A DNA stretch of 64,000 nt from Tumebacillus amylolyticus (GCF_016722965.1 NZ_JAEQNB010000005.1:124001-188000), one strand, 5' to 3'. Counted from the first letter of the stretch, positions 43,796 to 52,861 are shown. Made by a program: numbers and translations. The notes: generated from the letters alone by a model not told the origin.

Positions 43796-43825
43796 TGTGT
43801 ATGGGACAGGAAGTGGAGTTATACC
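43796..43825 (-). promoter_or_regulatory. Sigma-E promoter for spoIIIAA-AH
   Basis: On the minus strand the -35 region GGTATAA (43825-43819) and the -10 region CATACACA (43803-43796) are separated by 15 bp. They match the sigma-E consensus (about GMATATT, 14-15 bp, CATACAMT). The B. subtilis spoIIIA operon is sigma-E controlled in the mother cell, so sequence and biology agree. Confidence 0.8.
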
Positions 43826-43883
43826 AACTTGTTCGCAAAGAAACTAGAAAAAAGTTTTGTAGAGTGTGCGGGATGCTAGAAAT

Positions 43884-43930
43884 AAAAAAAGCCCTCTGCC
43901 TCCCTCAAGGGGAGGAACAGAAGGCTTTTT
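43884..43930 (-). terminator. Terminator after glyS
   Basis: An imperfect hairpin: AAAAAAAGCCCTCTGCCTCCC pairs with GGGGAGGAACAGAAGGCTTTTT around a TCAA loop. It lies 13 bp past the glyS stop and separates it from the spoIIIA operon. Confidence 0.88.
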
Positions 43931-43942
43931 AATATAGAAGGT

Positions 43943-45325
43943 TTAGAACTCCAGCTTCGATTCGATAAACGACTTCAGCTCGGCGATCGGCATACGAGTT
44001 TGTTCCATCGTATCGCGATCACGAACCGTCACCGCGCCGTCCGTTTCCGATTCGAAGTCGAACGTGATGCAGTACGGCGTACCGATCTCATCATGACGGC
44101 GGTAACGTTTGCCGATCGAGCCGGACTCGTCGTAATCGACGTTGAAATGCTTCGCCAGATCGGCGAAGACTTTCGTCGCCGGCTCAGACAGTTTCTTCGA
44201 CAGCGGGAAGATCGCCGCTTTAAACGGTGCCAAAGCCGGGTGGAAGTGCAACACGGTGCGGGAATCGCCGCCCTCCAGTTGTTGCTCTTCGAAGGAGTCG
44301 ATCAAGAACGCAAGAGTTACGCGGTCAGCACCCAGAGACGGCTCGATGCAGTACGGGATGTACTTCTCGTTGGTCTCGGTGTCGGTGTAGTGGAAGTCTT
44401 CACCGGAGTGCTCCATGTGCTGCTTGAGGTCGAAGTCCGTACGGGACGCGATGCCCCACAGCTCGCCCCAGCCGAACGGGAACTTGTACTCGAAGTCGCT
44501 GGTAGCGTTCGAGTAGTGAGACAACTCATCTTCATCATGATCGCGAAGGCGCAGGTGCTCATCCTTGATACCCAACGTGCGAAGCCAAGTGTTCGCTTCT
44601 TGCTTCCAGAACTCGTGCCACTTCAATTCCTCGCCCGGCTTGCAGAAGAACTCCAATTCCATCTGCTCGAACTCACGCGTGCGGAACGTGAAGTTACCCG
44701 GGGTGATCTCGTTGCGGAAGGACTTACCGATTTGGCCGATACCAAACGGGAGCTTCTTGCGCATCGTGCGCTGCACGTTCTTGAAGTTGACGAAGATACC
44801 TTGGGCCGTCTCCGGACGCAGGAAAATCTCGTTGGTGGACGACTCGGTGACGCCTTGGAAGGTTTTGAACATCAAGTTGAACTGACGGATGTCGGTGAAG
44901 TCGTGCGCACCGCAATCCGGGCACGGGATGTTGTGTTCCTTGATCAGTTCGGCCATCTGTTGGAAGGTCATGCCGTCCACGATGATCTCGATGCCTTTTT
45001 CACCCAGCGCTTCTTCGATCAGTTTGTCAGCGCGGTGACGAGCTTTACAAGCTTTGCAGTCGATCATCGGGTCGTTGAAGTTGCCGACGTGACCCGATGC
45101 AACCCAAGTCTTCGGATTCATGAGGATCGCCGCGTCGAGACCGACGTTGTACGGAGATTCTTGGATAAATTTCTTCCACCATGCTTTTTTGACGTTGTTC
45201 TTCAACTCAACGCCCAGCGGGCCGTAGTCCCACGTGTTGGCGAGGCCGCCGTAGATTTCCGAACCCGGGAAGATAAAGCCACGGTGTTTCGCCAGTGCTA
45301 CGATTTCGTCCATTTTGACGCTCAT
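43943..45325 (-). CDS. glyS: Glycyl-tRNA synthetase, single-chain dimeric type
   Basis: The ATG at 45325, 9 bp after AAGGAG, gives 460 residues, the usual length; the longer upstream frame lies in the T-box leader. Class II motifs are visible: [20 protein letters not shown] (about 16-35), [14 protein letters not shown], motif 2 [25 protein letters not shown] and motif 3 [12 protein letters not shown]. Cysteine pairs CKAC and CPDC suggest a zinc insertion. This is the eukaryote/archaea-like form common in Bacillota rather than the alpha2-beta2 GlyQ/GlyS enzyme. Confidence 0.96.
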   Translation of the reverse strand: MSVKMDEIVALAKHRGFIFPGSEIYGGLANTWDYGPLGVELKNNVKKAWWKKFIQESPYNVGLDAAILMNPKTWVASGHVGNFNDPMIDCKACKARHRADKLIEEALGEKGIEIIVDGMTFQQMAELIKEHNIPCPDCGAHDFTDIRQFNLMFKTFQGVTESSTNEIFLRPETAQGIFVNFKNVQRTMRKKLPFGIGQIGKSFRNEITPGNFTFRTREFEQMELEFFCKPGEELKWHEFWKQEANTWLRTLGIKDEHLRLRDHDEDELSHYSNATSDFEYKFPFGWGELWGIASRTDFDLKQHMEHSGEDFHYTDTETNEKYIPYCIEPSLGADRVTLAFLIDSFEEQQLEGGDSRTVLHFHPALAPFKAAIFPLSKKLSEPATKVFADLAKHFNVDYDESGSIGKRYRRHDEIGTPYCITFDFESETDGAVTVRDRDTMEQTRMPIAELKSFIESKLEF

Positions 45326-45608
45326 CTGAAACAGCTCCTTCGTTGGTGAGGGGCTCAGCCAGGGCCACGAGCATACAAAAAAACTCCCGTCCCTAGGCTG
45401 GCTGTAAAAGCCTAGGGACGGGAGCTTCCTCCCGCGGTTCCACCCTAGTTGACGCAACGAAGAATCGCCACGCCCACCTCTTCACGATTTGCAGCTCCGA
45501 AACCGCCGTTTCCCTGCCCGCATCCGCTGGGCTCACACCGTCCCCAGCTCGCTGGTGGATGGAGAGGCAGGTACTTTCTGTTTCTTCATCGCCGCAACAT
45601 TTTACGTT
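45326..45608 (-). ncRNA. T-box riboswitch leader of glyS
   Basis: The 14-nt T-box AGGGTGGAACCGCG is exact on the minus strand at 45446-45433. It can pair alternatively with the terminator stem at 45377-45424. Stem I features upstream include an AGUA motif and a GGUGUGA distal segment. A GGC triplet followed by A at 45518-45515 is the likely glycine specifier codon. Uncharged tRNA-Gly would stabilise the antiterminator and raise glyS expression. Confidence 0.92.
45377..45424 (-). terminator. Regulated terminator of the glyS T-box
   Basis: CTCCCGTCCCTAGGC (45384-45398) and GCCTAGGGACGGGAG (45410-45424) form a perfect 15-bp stem; the minus-strand transcript then has seven U residues. It competes with the T-box antiterminator. 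Confidence 0.92.
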
Positions 45609-45614
45609 GCAACT

Positions 45615-45644
45615 ATCTTACCCAATCTAAGGGAATCAAGTCAA
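45615..45644 (-). promoter_or_regulatory. Sigma-A promoter for glyS leader
   Basis: TTGACT (45644-45639), 18 bp, TAAGAT (45620-45615) on the minus strand. The start site would be about 45608, at the 5' end of the T-box leader, just after the stop of the DUF2334/VCBS gene. Confidence 0.75.
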
Positions 45645-45666
45645 GGGACAAGTGCCTATTTTCCCC

Positions 45667-47541
45667 TCACTTCATGACCGAAAGAGAAAAATCCACAACC
45701 CCGCCTCGTAAAAGCGGCTGCCGTACGCCGATGGCGGCTTTGCCGTCCCTTGTAAATTTCCCGACAAAAGGCGCCGCATACGCCCCTGCCGCCCACGGTC
45801 CGAACGTTGTGTCATGCGGAACGAACCGGTCCCCCTCATTGCGCGCCACAAGCCATAGACCCTTGGCAGAATCGACCAGCAACACATCATCGCGCCCATC
45901 ACCGTTCACGTCCGCCACCAGCAACTTCCATTGATCTCCAACCCCGAACCCGCGCCGCCAGTAGGTCCCCACGTGCCCAGCAGTCGGCATCAACTGGCGG
46001 CCGTTGCTCAACGCCACTTTCCAATCTCCCGTTCTTCGGTTCCATGCCACGAGGTCCGAGCGGCCATCTCCATTGAAATCTCCCACCGCCACTCGCCAAT
46101 CCTTGCCTTTCACCCAGCCTTTCAACCACAGGTGCGCGTGGTCTGTTCCCTTGACCATCATTTCTTCAAAGTGAGCCCCCGTGCTTAGCGCAACACGCAA
46201 ATCGCCGGTCGTGACGTTGTAAACGGCCACGTCCGTTTTTCCATCTCCGTTGAAATCCCCGACGAGCGGAACCCAGTCCTCGCCGCTCGGGAAGTGTTCC
46301 AACCAGAGAAACTGTCGATCCCCTGCCGCGGGAGCAAATCTCTGTCCATCGCTCAACGCCACTTGCCACTGCCCGATCTCCGGGTCCAACACGATCAAAT
46401 CCGCCCGGCCATCACCGTTCACATCGCCCAAGAATGGACGCCAATACTCCCCTTGCGCCCACCCGGTCAACGCCTGATCAGGATCTCCAATGGGAATGTT
46501 GCGGTTCGGATATCCATCCAAGTTCGCTCGCAACACCGACCAAGTGCCTGTCGACGGCTCCCAAAACACCAATTCTGACCGCTGGTCACCGTCTACATCT
46601 CCCGTTAACACCACCCCGTTATTTCCCGGGAAAACACCCGTTCGCCTCGCCGACGGCGCAAACGGCACGAGATTCAACAGATGCTCAAACGTCCAGCCTT
46701 GCTGCTTGAAACAACGGATCAACCGGTGCAAAGGCGATTTGACATCATACTTCACCCGCTTCTTGCCCGATCCCGTCGATTCGAACGCAATGTACGGAAA
46801 CTCCAAAAACGCATGATAAAAAAAGCCGGCAATTTCATCAGGTGCATACTCTGCAATTTCCTTGCACATCCGCTCCACATCTTGCTCCGGATGCGACCCA
46901 TCTATATAAAAAAGCGGAGTCGGCACATACACGACACCTCTGTACAGCGGGGTGTCGAGGTCTTCAAACTTCACTTTTTTATTCGCTTCTTCATGGCTCG
47001 GGTCGTTCTCGAAAAACAACCCGACCCAACCTTCCAACACCTGACGCGCATTTCCTTCCGCCGCATAATGGGGCGTCTCAAACCAATCCAACTTCACTCC
47101 CGCCTGCTTAGCTGTCGCAAATCCATCGCGCATCCGACTGGACGAATAGGACTTCTCAAATTCCTCGCGATCGAGATACGAGGCGTCCGGCTCTTGTGGG
47201 GGGCAATCGCTCTCGCAGGCTGAGTAGGCGAACTCATACCCGTCTGCACTGGCTTCCATTTGATATTGATGCCGGTATCCGTGCATCCCGATCGACCCAC
47301 CGCGCGTGCGCAGATAGTGGATCACGTTCAAGAACTTCTTTACAAATGGGTCTTTGCCGTTTGCAATCGACGAATCATACCCCTTGGATGGATCGACAAA
47401 GCGTGGAATCATCGCGACATGAAACGGCACACCTTCGCGTGCCAGAAGGTCGGCCACCACGCACAATTTTAGTAGACTTTCCTCTGTCCCGTACTTTCCG
47501 CCCGGCCCGACGTCTTCCAAGCGAATCAACGCTTTTTTCAC
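45667..47541 (-). CDS. DUF2334 (polysaccharide-deacetylase-like) protein with VCBS/FG-GAP repeats
   Basis: I chose the GTG at 47541, 8 bp after GAGGAGG, giving 624 residues starting KKALIRLEDVGPGG. Residues 1-310 match DUF2334: RLEDV near the start, PFHVAMIPRFVDPS, GGSIGMHGYRHQY and FFYHAFLEFPY. Residues about 320-624 hold FG-GAP/VCBS blades with calcium-type loops (GDVDGDQRSEL, GDVNGDGRADL, GDFNGDGKTDV, GDFNGDGRSDL, ADVNGDGRDDV). There is no obvious signal peptide, which is odd for a wall-carbohydrate enzyme with a binding propeller. The substrate is unknown. Confidence 0.8.
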   Translation of the reverse strand: MKKALIRLEDVGPGGKYGTEESLLKLCVVADLLAREGVPFHVAMIPRFVDPSKGYDSSIANGKDPFVKKFLNVIHYLRTRGGSIGMHGYRHQYQMEASADGYEFAYSACESDCPPQEPDASYLDREEFEKSYSSSRMRDGFATAKQAGVKLDWFETPHYAAEGNARQVLEGWVGLFFENDPSHEEANKKVKFEDLDTPLYRGVVYVPTPLFYIDGSHPEQDVERMCKEIAEYAPDEIAGFFYHAFLEFPYIAFESTGSGKKRVKYDVKSPLHRLIRCFKQQGWTFEHLLNLVPFAPSARRTGVFPGNNGVVLTGDVDGDQRSELVFWEPSTGTWSVLRANLDGYPNRNIPIGDPDQALTGWAQGEYWRPFLGDVNGDGRADLIVLDPEIGQWQVALSDGQRFAPAAGDRQFLWLEHFPSGEDWVPLVGDFNGDGKTDVAVYNVTTGDLRVALSTGAHFEEMMVKGTDHAHLWLKGWVKGKDWRVAVGDFNGDGRSDLVAWNRRTGDWKVALSNGRQLMPTAGHVGTYWRRGFGVGDQWKLLVADVNGDGRDDVLLVDSAKGLWLVARNEGDRFVPHDTTFGPWAAGAYAAPFVGKFTRDGKAAIGVRQPLLRGGVVDFSLSVMK

Positions 47542-47573
47542 CGTCCGTCCCTCCTCTTCGATCACGTATAAAA

Positions 47574-47599
47574 GTATGCTACACTGGTGAGTAGCATAC
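47574..47599. promoter_or_regulatory. Perfect inverted repeat upstream of the ABC-F gene
   Basis: GTATGCTAC (47574-47582) and GTAGCATAC (47591-47599) are perfect 9-bp arms around ACTGGTGA, ending 19 bp before the ATG. It could be a repressor site between the divergent genes or a 5'-UTR hairpin. A weak TACACT -10 overlaps it. Confidence 0.6.
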
Positions 47600-47618
47600 C
47601 GAAAAGAAGGTAGAAACC

Positions 47619-49538
47619 ATGAACTTACTCTCTGCTCTCAACCTCACGAAAACCCACGGCGAGAAAACGCTGTTTCAAGACCTCAACTTCGGCATCGACA
47701 GCGGCGAACGCATCGGCCTGATCGGTGTCAACGGAACCGGCAAGTCCACGCTCCTGCGGACGATTGCCGGAACGGAGCTCGCCGACTCAGGTCAAGTCGT
47801 GCGCGGCACGAACATCCGCGTGGAATTCCTTCCGCAAAACCCGCAATTCGACGAGCACCTGACCGTCCTGCAATCGGTCTTCCAAGGCGACTCGCCCGTC
47901 CTGCGCCTGCTCTACGACTATGAGCAGACCCTGAGCCAACTCTCCCTCCATCCGGAAGATGAGAAGTTGCAAACCCGTCTCTTGCGCCTCACCCAAGAAA
48001 TCGACCAGAACAACGCGTGGGAGATGGAAGCCAACGCCAAGAACATCCTCAACCGTCTTGGCATCACGGAGTACGAAGCGATCGTCGGCACACTTTCCGG
48101 CGGCCAACGCAAACGTGTCGCCATGGCGCGTGCCCTGATTCGTCCGGCTGATCTCTTGATCCTCGATGAGCCGACCAACCACATCGACAACGAAACTGTC
48201 GATTGGCTGGAAACCTACTTGGCAAAAAGCAAAGCGGCCCTGCTTATGATCACGCATGACCGCTACTTCCTCGACCGTGTTACCAACCGCATTTTAGAAT
48301 TGGACAAAGGCAACCTCTACTCGTACAGCGGCAACTACGAGACCTTCCTCATCGGCAAAGCCCAACGCGAAGAGTCGACGGCTGCCAGCGAAGACAAGCG
48401 CCAGAATCTCCTGCGTCGCGAACTGGAGTGGCTGCACCGTGGAGCCAAAGCACGCACCACCAAACAGAAAGCCCGCGTCGAATTCGCCACCGCTCTGCGC
48501 GATCAGAAAGTTGAAAAAGCAAGCGCACAACTGGACATCGCCATCGGCTCTCAACGACTCGGAAAAAAAGTTCTCGAACTCACCGACGTCACCAAGTCGT
48601 TCGGTGACCGTACTCCGCTTCGTGACTACAACCTGCTGGTTGGACCCGGTGAACGCATCGGGATCGTCGGTCCCAACGGCAGCGGCAAATCAACCCTGCT
48701 CAACTTGATCGCCGGCCGTCTCCAACCGGACAGCGGCACGGTAGATGTCGGCTCCACCGTGAAGATGGCGTACTACACGCAAGAAAGCATCGACATGAAC
48801 GAAGAGATGCGCGTCATCGAGTATATCCGCGACGTCGCGTCTTACATCAAAACCACCGACGGTGAAACGATCTCTGCCGGACAGATGCTCGAACGCTTCC
48901 TGTTCCCGCCGCATCAACAATGGACACCGATCTCAAAGCTCTCCGGCGGTGAAAAACGCCGTCTCTACTTGTTGCGGATCTTGATGAGCGAGCCAAACGT
49001 TCTCTTGCTGGACGAACCGACCAACGACCTCGACGTGCAAACGCTGACGATTCTCGAAGATTATCTGGACCATTTTGACGGCACCGTCATCACCGTCTCC
49101 CATGACCGCTACTTCCTCGATCGCGTGGTGGATCGCCTGATCGCCTTCGAAGGAGAGCACGGCATCTACGAGACGCTCGACATGTACTCCGTCTACCAAG
49201 CTCAACGAGAAAAAAGGCTGACTGCATCTGACTTGCCCGCTACAGCAACCAGCGAAGACAAGCCGAAAACGCAAGCCTCCCGCTCCGAAAAACCGCGTGC
49301 CCGCCGCATGACTTACAACGAGCAGCGCGAATACGAATCGATCGACAACCGCATTGCAGGTCTTGAAACGGAACTCGCCGACGTGCAAGCCGAACTTGCG
49401 AAGGGCGGCAGCGACTACACGCACCTGCAGAAACTAACAGATGAGGAAACTCGCCTCACCGCAGAGTTAGAGTCTGCTGTTGAGCGTTGGGCCGAGCTCA
49501 ACGAACTCGCCGAAGAAATCGCCCGCAACAAAAACTAA
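47619..49538 (+). CDS. ABC-F ribosome-associated ATPase (Uup/YfmR-like)
   Basis: 639 residues with two ABC domains and no membrane segment. Walker A GVNGTGKST (about 37) and GPNGSGKST (about 354); signatures LSGGQRKR and LSGGEKRR; Walker B LLILDEPTNHID and VLLLDEPTNDLD. The inter-domain linker (GKAQREES to ARVEFATAL, about 248-292) is the tRNA-interaction motif region. A C-terminal coiled coil (about 570-639) is the Uup-type extension. Such proteins act on stalled ribosomes; some give antibiotic protection. Without a search I cannot separate housekeeping Uup/YfmR from a resistance type. Confidence 0.92.
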   Translation: MNLLSALNLTKTHGEKTLFQDLNFGIDSGERIGLIGVNGTGKSTLLRTIAGTELADSGQVVRGTNIRVEFLPQNPQFDEHLTVLQSVFQGDSPVLRLLYDYEQTLSQLSLHPEDEKLQTRLLRLTQEIDQNNAWEMEANAKNILNRLGITEYEAIVGTLSGGQRKRVAMARALIRPADLLILDEPTNHIDNETVDWLETYLAKSKAALLMITHDRYFLDRVTNRILELDKGNLYSYSGNYETFLIGKAQREESTAASEDKRQNLLRRELEWLHRGAKARTTKQKARVEFATALRDQKVEKASAQLDIAIGSQRLGKKVLELTDVTKSFGDRTPLRDYNLLVGPGERIGIVGPNGSGKSTLLNLIAGRLQPDSGTVDVGSTVKMAYYTQESIDMNEEMRVIEYIRDVASYIKTTDGETISAGQMLERFLFPPHQQWTPISKLSGGEKRRLYLLRILMSEPNVLLLDEPTNDLDVQTLTILEDYLDHFDGTVITVSHDRYFLDRVVDRLIAFEGEHGIYETLDMYSVYQAQREKRLTASDLPATATSEDKPKTQASRSEKPRARRMTYNEQREYESIDNRIAGLETELADVQAELAKGGSDYTHLQKLTDEETRLTAELESAVERWAELNELAEEIARNKN

Positions 49539-49551
49539 CTCCATACAACGC

Positions 49552-49592
49552 AAAAAGGAGAGAAACTTTTCGTCGAAAAGTTCTCTCCTTTT
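49552..49592. terminator. Terminator after the ABC-F gene
   Basis: AAAAAGGAGAGAAACTTTT pairs with AAAAGTTCTCTCCTTTT around CGTCG, with one unpaired A and A/T runs on both sides. It lies 14 bp past the stop and could also end minus-strand transcripts coming from the GGDEF side. Confidence 0.85.
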
Positions 49593-49632
49593 ATGTGACA
49601 CTTCGGATCTTGATCTCTGTAGTACCGGTCAA

Positions 49633-49776
49633 TCAGTCACCCCAGGTGAAAACGTTAGGATCACACGGAATCGGGATGAGCGAGCCTGCTGTTTTTTGTG
49701 CAGTGCCAACACCTGCTGCTACCGTCAAAAACAAAGCTACAGCAACCAATACGCCAGCCAGTACCACTTTTTTCAT
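49633..49776 (-). CDS. Possible 47-residue secreted peptide
   Basis: ATG at 49776 after AAAAGGGGAAATGAGAG, stop TGA at 49635-49633. The product starts MKKVVLAGVLVAVALFLTV, a compact signal peptide with likely cleavage near GVGTAQ. The mature part is about 20 residues, SLIPIPCDPNVFTWGD at its end, with one cysteine. The layout resembles Phr-type or other short exported peptides of Bacillota, but no Rap gene is adjacent; the neighbour is a GGDEF/HD-GYP gene. Confidence 0.55.
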   Translation of the reverse strand: MKKVVLAGVLVAVALFLTVAAGVGTAQKTAGSLIPIPCDPNVFTWGD

Positions 49777-49850
49777 CTCTCATTTCCCCTTTTACCCTAT
49801 TTTTGGTATCCCTTACGATCCCAAGCCCCAACAACTCTGCGGCTGTACCC

Positions 49851-49904
49851 CTACAGCGCGCGCAGAATGCGTTTCAACAAGTCATCGATCCATTTCCGTA
49901 TCAT
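49851..49904 (-). CDS. Possible 17-residue amphipathic peptide
   Basis: ATG at 49904-49902 overlaps the stop of the GGDEF/HD-GYP gene (ATGA) and has GGAGG 10 bp upstream, inside that gene's last codons. The product MIRKWIDDLLKRILRAL would be a basic amphipathic helix. Very short frames arise by chance, so this is tentative. Confidence 0.3.
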   Translation of the reverse strand: MIRKWIDDLLKRILRAL

Positions 49905-52240
49905 TGGAGCGAGGCCTCCCTCACGACCGAACTGTCCGGATTCTCCCCAGAATCCGACCAACGGTCAGGAAAATGTTGCCGCACTACTTCGAGAAACTGA
50001 TCCACTAACTCAGAGTCGAATTGCGTCCCTTTACAGCGACGAAGCTCTTCGACAGCCCAGTGCATCGGCATTTTGTCTCGGTAGCAACTGTCTCGCGTCA
50101 TGGAATCGAATGCGTCGGCGATGGTTACGATGCGCACCGCCTGATCCAACGTGGACGCCTCAATTCCGTGCGGATACCCTTGCCCGTCCATCCGTTCATG
50201 ATGCGACAAGAGAATCGGCAGAATGGAATCGTAGACGGTTCCGAAGTGTCTTAAAATATCATGCCCGACGACCGGGTGCGTTCGCATATTGCTATGCTCA
50301 GCTTTGTTTAACACCGCGCTTTTTTTCAATACTTGATCCGGGATGCCGAGCTTCCCGATATCGTGCAAGAGAGCGCCAAAACGCACTCGTTCAATCTCGT
50401 CCGGGGGCAAATGTAGACGTTGTGCCAGCCAGACGGAGTATGTGGCGACCTGCAGACTGTGGTTGTAGGTCACGACGTCGCGCGCTTTTAATGCATGCAG
50501 CAATCCCTTGGTGATCGAGCGCCTTGATTCGATCTCTTCTGCGCTTGGCACGATCTGTTCCGAGTTGCCCTGATAGACTGGGTGGCCCTCGCCTTGAATC
50601 TGCGAGTACAACGTAATACAACCCTTGCCGCTGGCCTTTGAGAAATAGGCAGCCTTGTCCGCTTGTTTGACGGTCTCTTGGATGTTGCCGTCCCCTTCCA
50701 AGCAAGTCGCAACGCCGAAACTCAGCGAGATGGACAGCGTGTGTCCCTCCAGCGTCACCGGCAAGCGAATCTGCTCTAATAGACGGGCCGCAACGATTAG
50801 TCCGATTTCTTCGGTCGCGTTTGGCATCAGCAGAGCGAATTCGTCCCCGCCGTAACGCACCGGAATGTCCTCGTCCCTCGATTCCGAGCGGATCAAACTC
50901 GCGACATAGTGCAGCGCAAGGTCGCCGATATGGTGGCCGTAGGTGTTGTTGATGTCCTTAAAGTTGTCAAAATCCATGATGATGACCGTATTCGCAACAT
51001 GAGGAGCTTTCGTCATATCAGAAAGTTTGCGGGCGAAGTAGTGACGATTGTACAACTTGGTCAAGTTGTCCGTGTTGGCCACCCGTTCCATGCGCTGGTA
51101 CAAGTACGCATTCGAAAGTGCAGCCGCGCCGTGAGACACGTACACGTCCAGAGACGAGTCGATCTCTTCCAACAAATCGCGCGGGCACAAAAGCGTCATC
51201 ACCCCTTGTACATTGCCCTGTGCAATCATCGGGCACAAGAGTTTGACGTGCGTGCTCTCGCGAGCCGACAGCACGATGCGCTTGCCTTGTTGGAACACGC
51301 GATCGATGCTTACATCCAACTCGGTCAGCGTGACCGACTCGATTCCGGTTCGCTCCTTGATTTGATACTGCTCGTAGCTTTCACGGTCGGGGTTCTTCCA
51401 AACGATGTACAACGCTTGGTACGGAACCTCGTCCGATACGCGGGCAAACACGGTGAGAAGCGTCGATTCGAAGTTGAGCGATGTGCCCATCAGCAACGCG
51501 TGTTTCTGCAGAGCTGCCACCTCGTCAACTTTGCGGTTGAGCATGTCGTTTGCCGTCTGCAAGGAATCCAGATGCTGCTGAACCTTGTTGGTCTGGTCGA
51601 TATACAGTTTGAAACTGTACCGCGCCATGATCAGCGGCAAGACGAAGATCATCAACCCGAGCACGTTCAACACCGCATAGGCTTTGTACAGCCCGATGCC
51701 GATCCAAGCCAAGAACAAGTAGTTGAGCATCGGCCAGCGATAGTTCTCATTCCAGATCCGAAACGGAGATTCGTTGGCGGTCAGCGCGATGGCGAACGTG
51801 ATCAGGGCGGAGTTGATCGTATAGAACAACAGCGGTACGAAAATAAACTCCAACAACCAGAAGTAGCTCATCCCTTGTGCCATCTGCAAGATCTGCCCGG
51901 AGATGTAAGCCGGAATCGCCAACCCCGCCACGTTGAAAATCAACTTGTGCGGTTTCAAGCGTTTCGGATAGAACGAAGCCACCAACCCGATGACCATCGA
52001 GGTCAGAGCCCCGACCTCCGGACCCAGCAACAGCACGGCCGCATACGCGATTGAGAACGACACCGATACCCACGACTGCTTCGCGAGTGCAACAGGCATC
52101 AGTTGAACCACACCTGCCAACACGAGAAACACCAATGCGTCAAACAACACCCCATGTGGAAACATGGTCAACGTAAAAGCCAACAGCGCCAGTCCGATGA
52201 TATTGATCGTGTAGACATAGAGTCGAAGCGACGTCTTCAA
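49901..52240 (-). CDS. Membrane GGDEF + HD-GYP cyclic-di-GMP signalling protein
   Basis: 779 residues, ATG at 52240 after AAAGGAGGTGAT. About six or seven transmembrane segments (1-215), a coiled linker, a GAF-like domain (about 235-375), GGDEF (about 385-545, RYGGDEFAL intact near 462) and HD-GYP (about 575-765, HDIGKLGIPD near 622 and HHERMDGQGYP near 680). Both catalytic motifs look intact, so it may make and degrade cyclic-di-GMP, depending on signal. The two short peptides downstream could share its transcript. Confidence 0.92.
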   Translation of the reverse strand: MKTSLRLYVYTINIIGLALLAFTLTMFPHGVLFDALVFLVLAGVVQLMPVALAKQSWVSVSFSIAYAAVLLLGPEVGALTSMVIGLVASFYPKRLKPHKLIFNVAGLAIPAYISGQILQMAQGMSYFWLLEFIFVPLLFYTINSALITFAIALTANESPFRIWNENYRWPMLNYLFLAWIGIGLYKAYAVLNVLGLMIFVLPLIMARYSFKLYIDQTNKVQQHLDSLQTANDMLNRKVDEVAALQKHALLMGTSLNFESTLLTVFARVSDEVPYQALYIVWKNPDRESYEQYQIKERTGIESVTLTELDVSIDRVFQQGKRIVLSARESTHVKLLCPMIAQGNVQGVMTLLCPRDLLEEIDSSLDVYVSHGAAALSNAYLYQRMERVANTDNLTKLYNRHYFARKLSDMTKAPHVANTVIIMDFDNFKDINNTYGHHIGDLALHYVASLIRSESRDEDIPVRYGGDEFALLMPNATEEIGLIVAARLLEQIRLPVTLEGHTLSISLSFGVATCLEGDGNIQETVKQADKAAYFSKASGKGCITLYSQIQGEGHPVYQGNSEQIVPSAEEIESRRSITKGLLHALKARDVVTYNHSLQVATYSVWLAQRLHLPPDEIERVRFGALLHDIGKLGIPDQVLKKSAVLNKAEHSNMRTHPVVGHDILRHFGTVYDSILPILLSHHERMDGQGYPHGIEASTLDQAVRIVTIADAFDSMTRDSCYRDKMPMHWAVEELRRCKGTQFDSELVDQFLEVVRQHFPDRWSDSGENPDSSVVREASLQ

Positions 52241-52380
52241 TGAATATCACCTCCTTTATAAAAAGTTAGCTTTCTACTTGGGTCGAATTTTTAATGTTGT
52301 ACCTTTATGATAGAACAAAGTATATATTCACGCAATAATTAAAGGGATTCTATTTAAATAGGCTATTTCAGCAGGATAAC

Positions 52381-52410
52381 AAAAAAAGCATGCGTAAGAG
52401 CCGCATACTT
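52381..52410 (-). terminator. Terminator after the DUF188 gene
   Basis: AAGCATGCG (52386-52394) pairs with CGCATACTT (52402-52410), one mismatch, followed on the minus strand by seven U residues. It lies 4 bp past the stop at 52415. Confidence 0.75.
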
Positions 52411-52414
52411 TACT

Positions 52415-52861
52415 TTATCCGCTGATTTTGTTGAGTAGCTCGACTAAATGAGATTGAAATTTCTCTTGATCATCATTTGTGCGTTTCTTTGGACCGCGCG
52501 TTCTACCGCCGCCCCGTCGGTGTTTGGCTGCGGACTCCCGCATCTCCAAAAGCAGTGGCATCGTGGCGCTGTCATACTCTGTACCGTTCGGGTTCAAGGC
52601 ATAGCCTCTTCTCCCGAGCACCATCGCAGCCAAGCCGATATCTTGCGTGATCACGACGTCCCCCGCCTGCAAACGGTTCAAAATGGCAAGGTCCACCGCT
52701 TGGGCGTGGCCATCTACGACCAAGCGGTTTTTGGCTTGCTGTTCATGGTGGACGTTCGTGACCAGCCACACGTCGAGAGCGCGCCGTTCCCCCTCTTCGA
52801 GAGTGAACTGCACAGCTCCACGCGGGCATCCATCGCCGTCAATCCAGATCTTCGGCATCAT
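52415..52861 (-). CDS. DUF188 (YaiI/YqxD family) protein
   Basis: The start at 52861 overlaps the stop of the HAD gene (ATGATG over TGA) and gives 148 residues. The family signature is clear: IWIDGDGCPRGA, VTNVHHE, VVDGHAQAVDLAILNRLQAGDVVITQDIGLAAMVLGRRGYALNPNG. It has a PIN-like fold, and conserved aspartates suggest nuclease-type metal binding. Function is not established. Confidence 0.9.
   Translation of the reverse strand: MMPKIWIDGDGCPRGAVQFTLEEGERRALDVWLVTNVHHEQQAKNRLVVDGHAQAVDLAILNRLQAGDVVITQDIGLAAMVLGRRGYALNPNGTEYDSATMPLLLEMRESAAKHRRGGGRTRGPKKRTNDDQEKFQSHLVELLNKISG

Noticed and set aside
45326-45457. Upstream extension of glyS
   Set aside because: The region is the T-box leader with terminator and antiterminator; the family start and ribosome site are at 45325.
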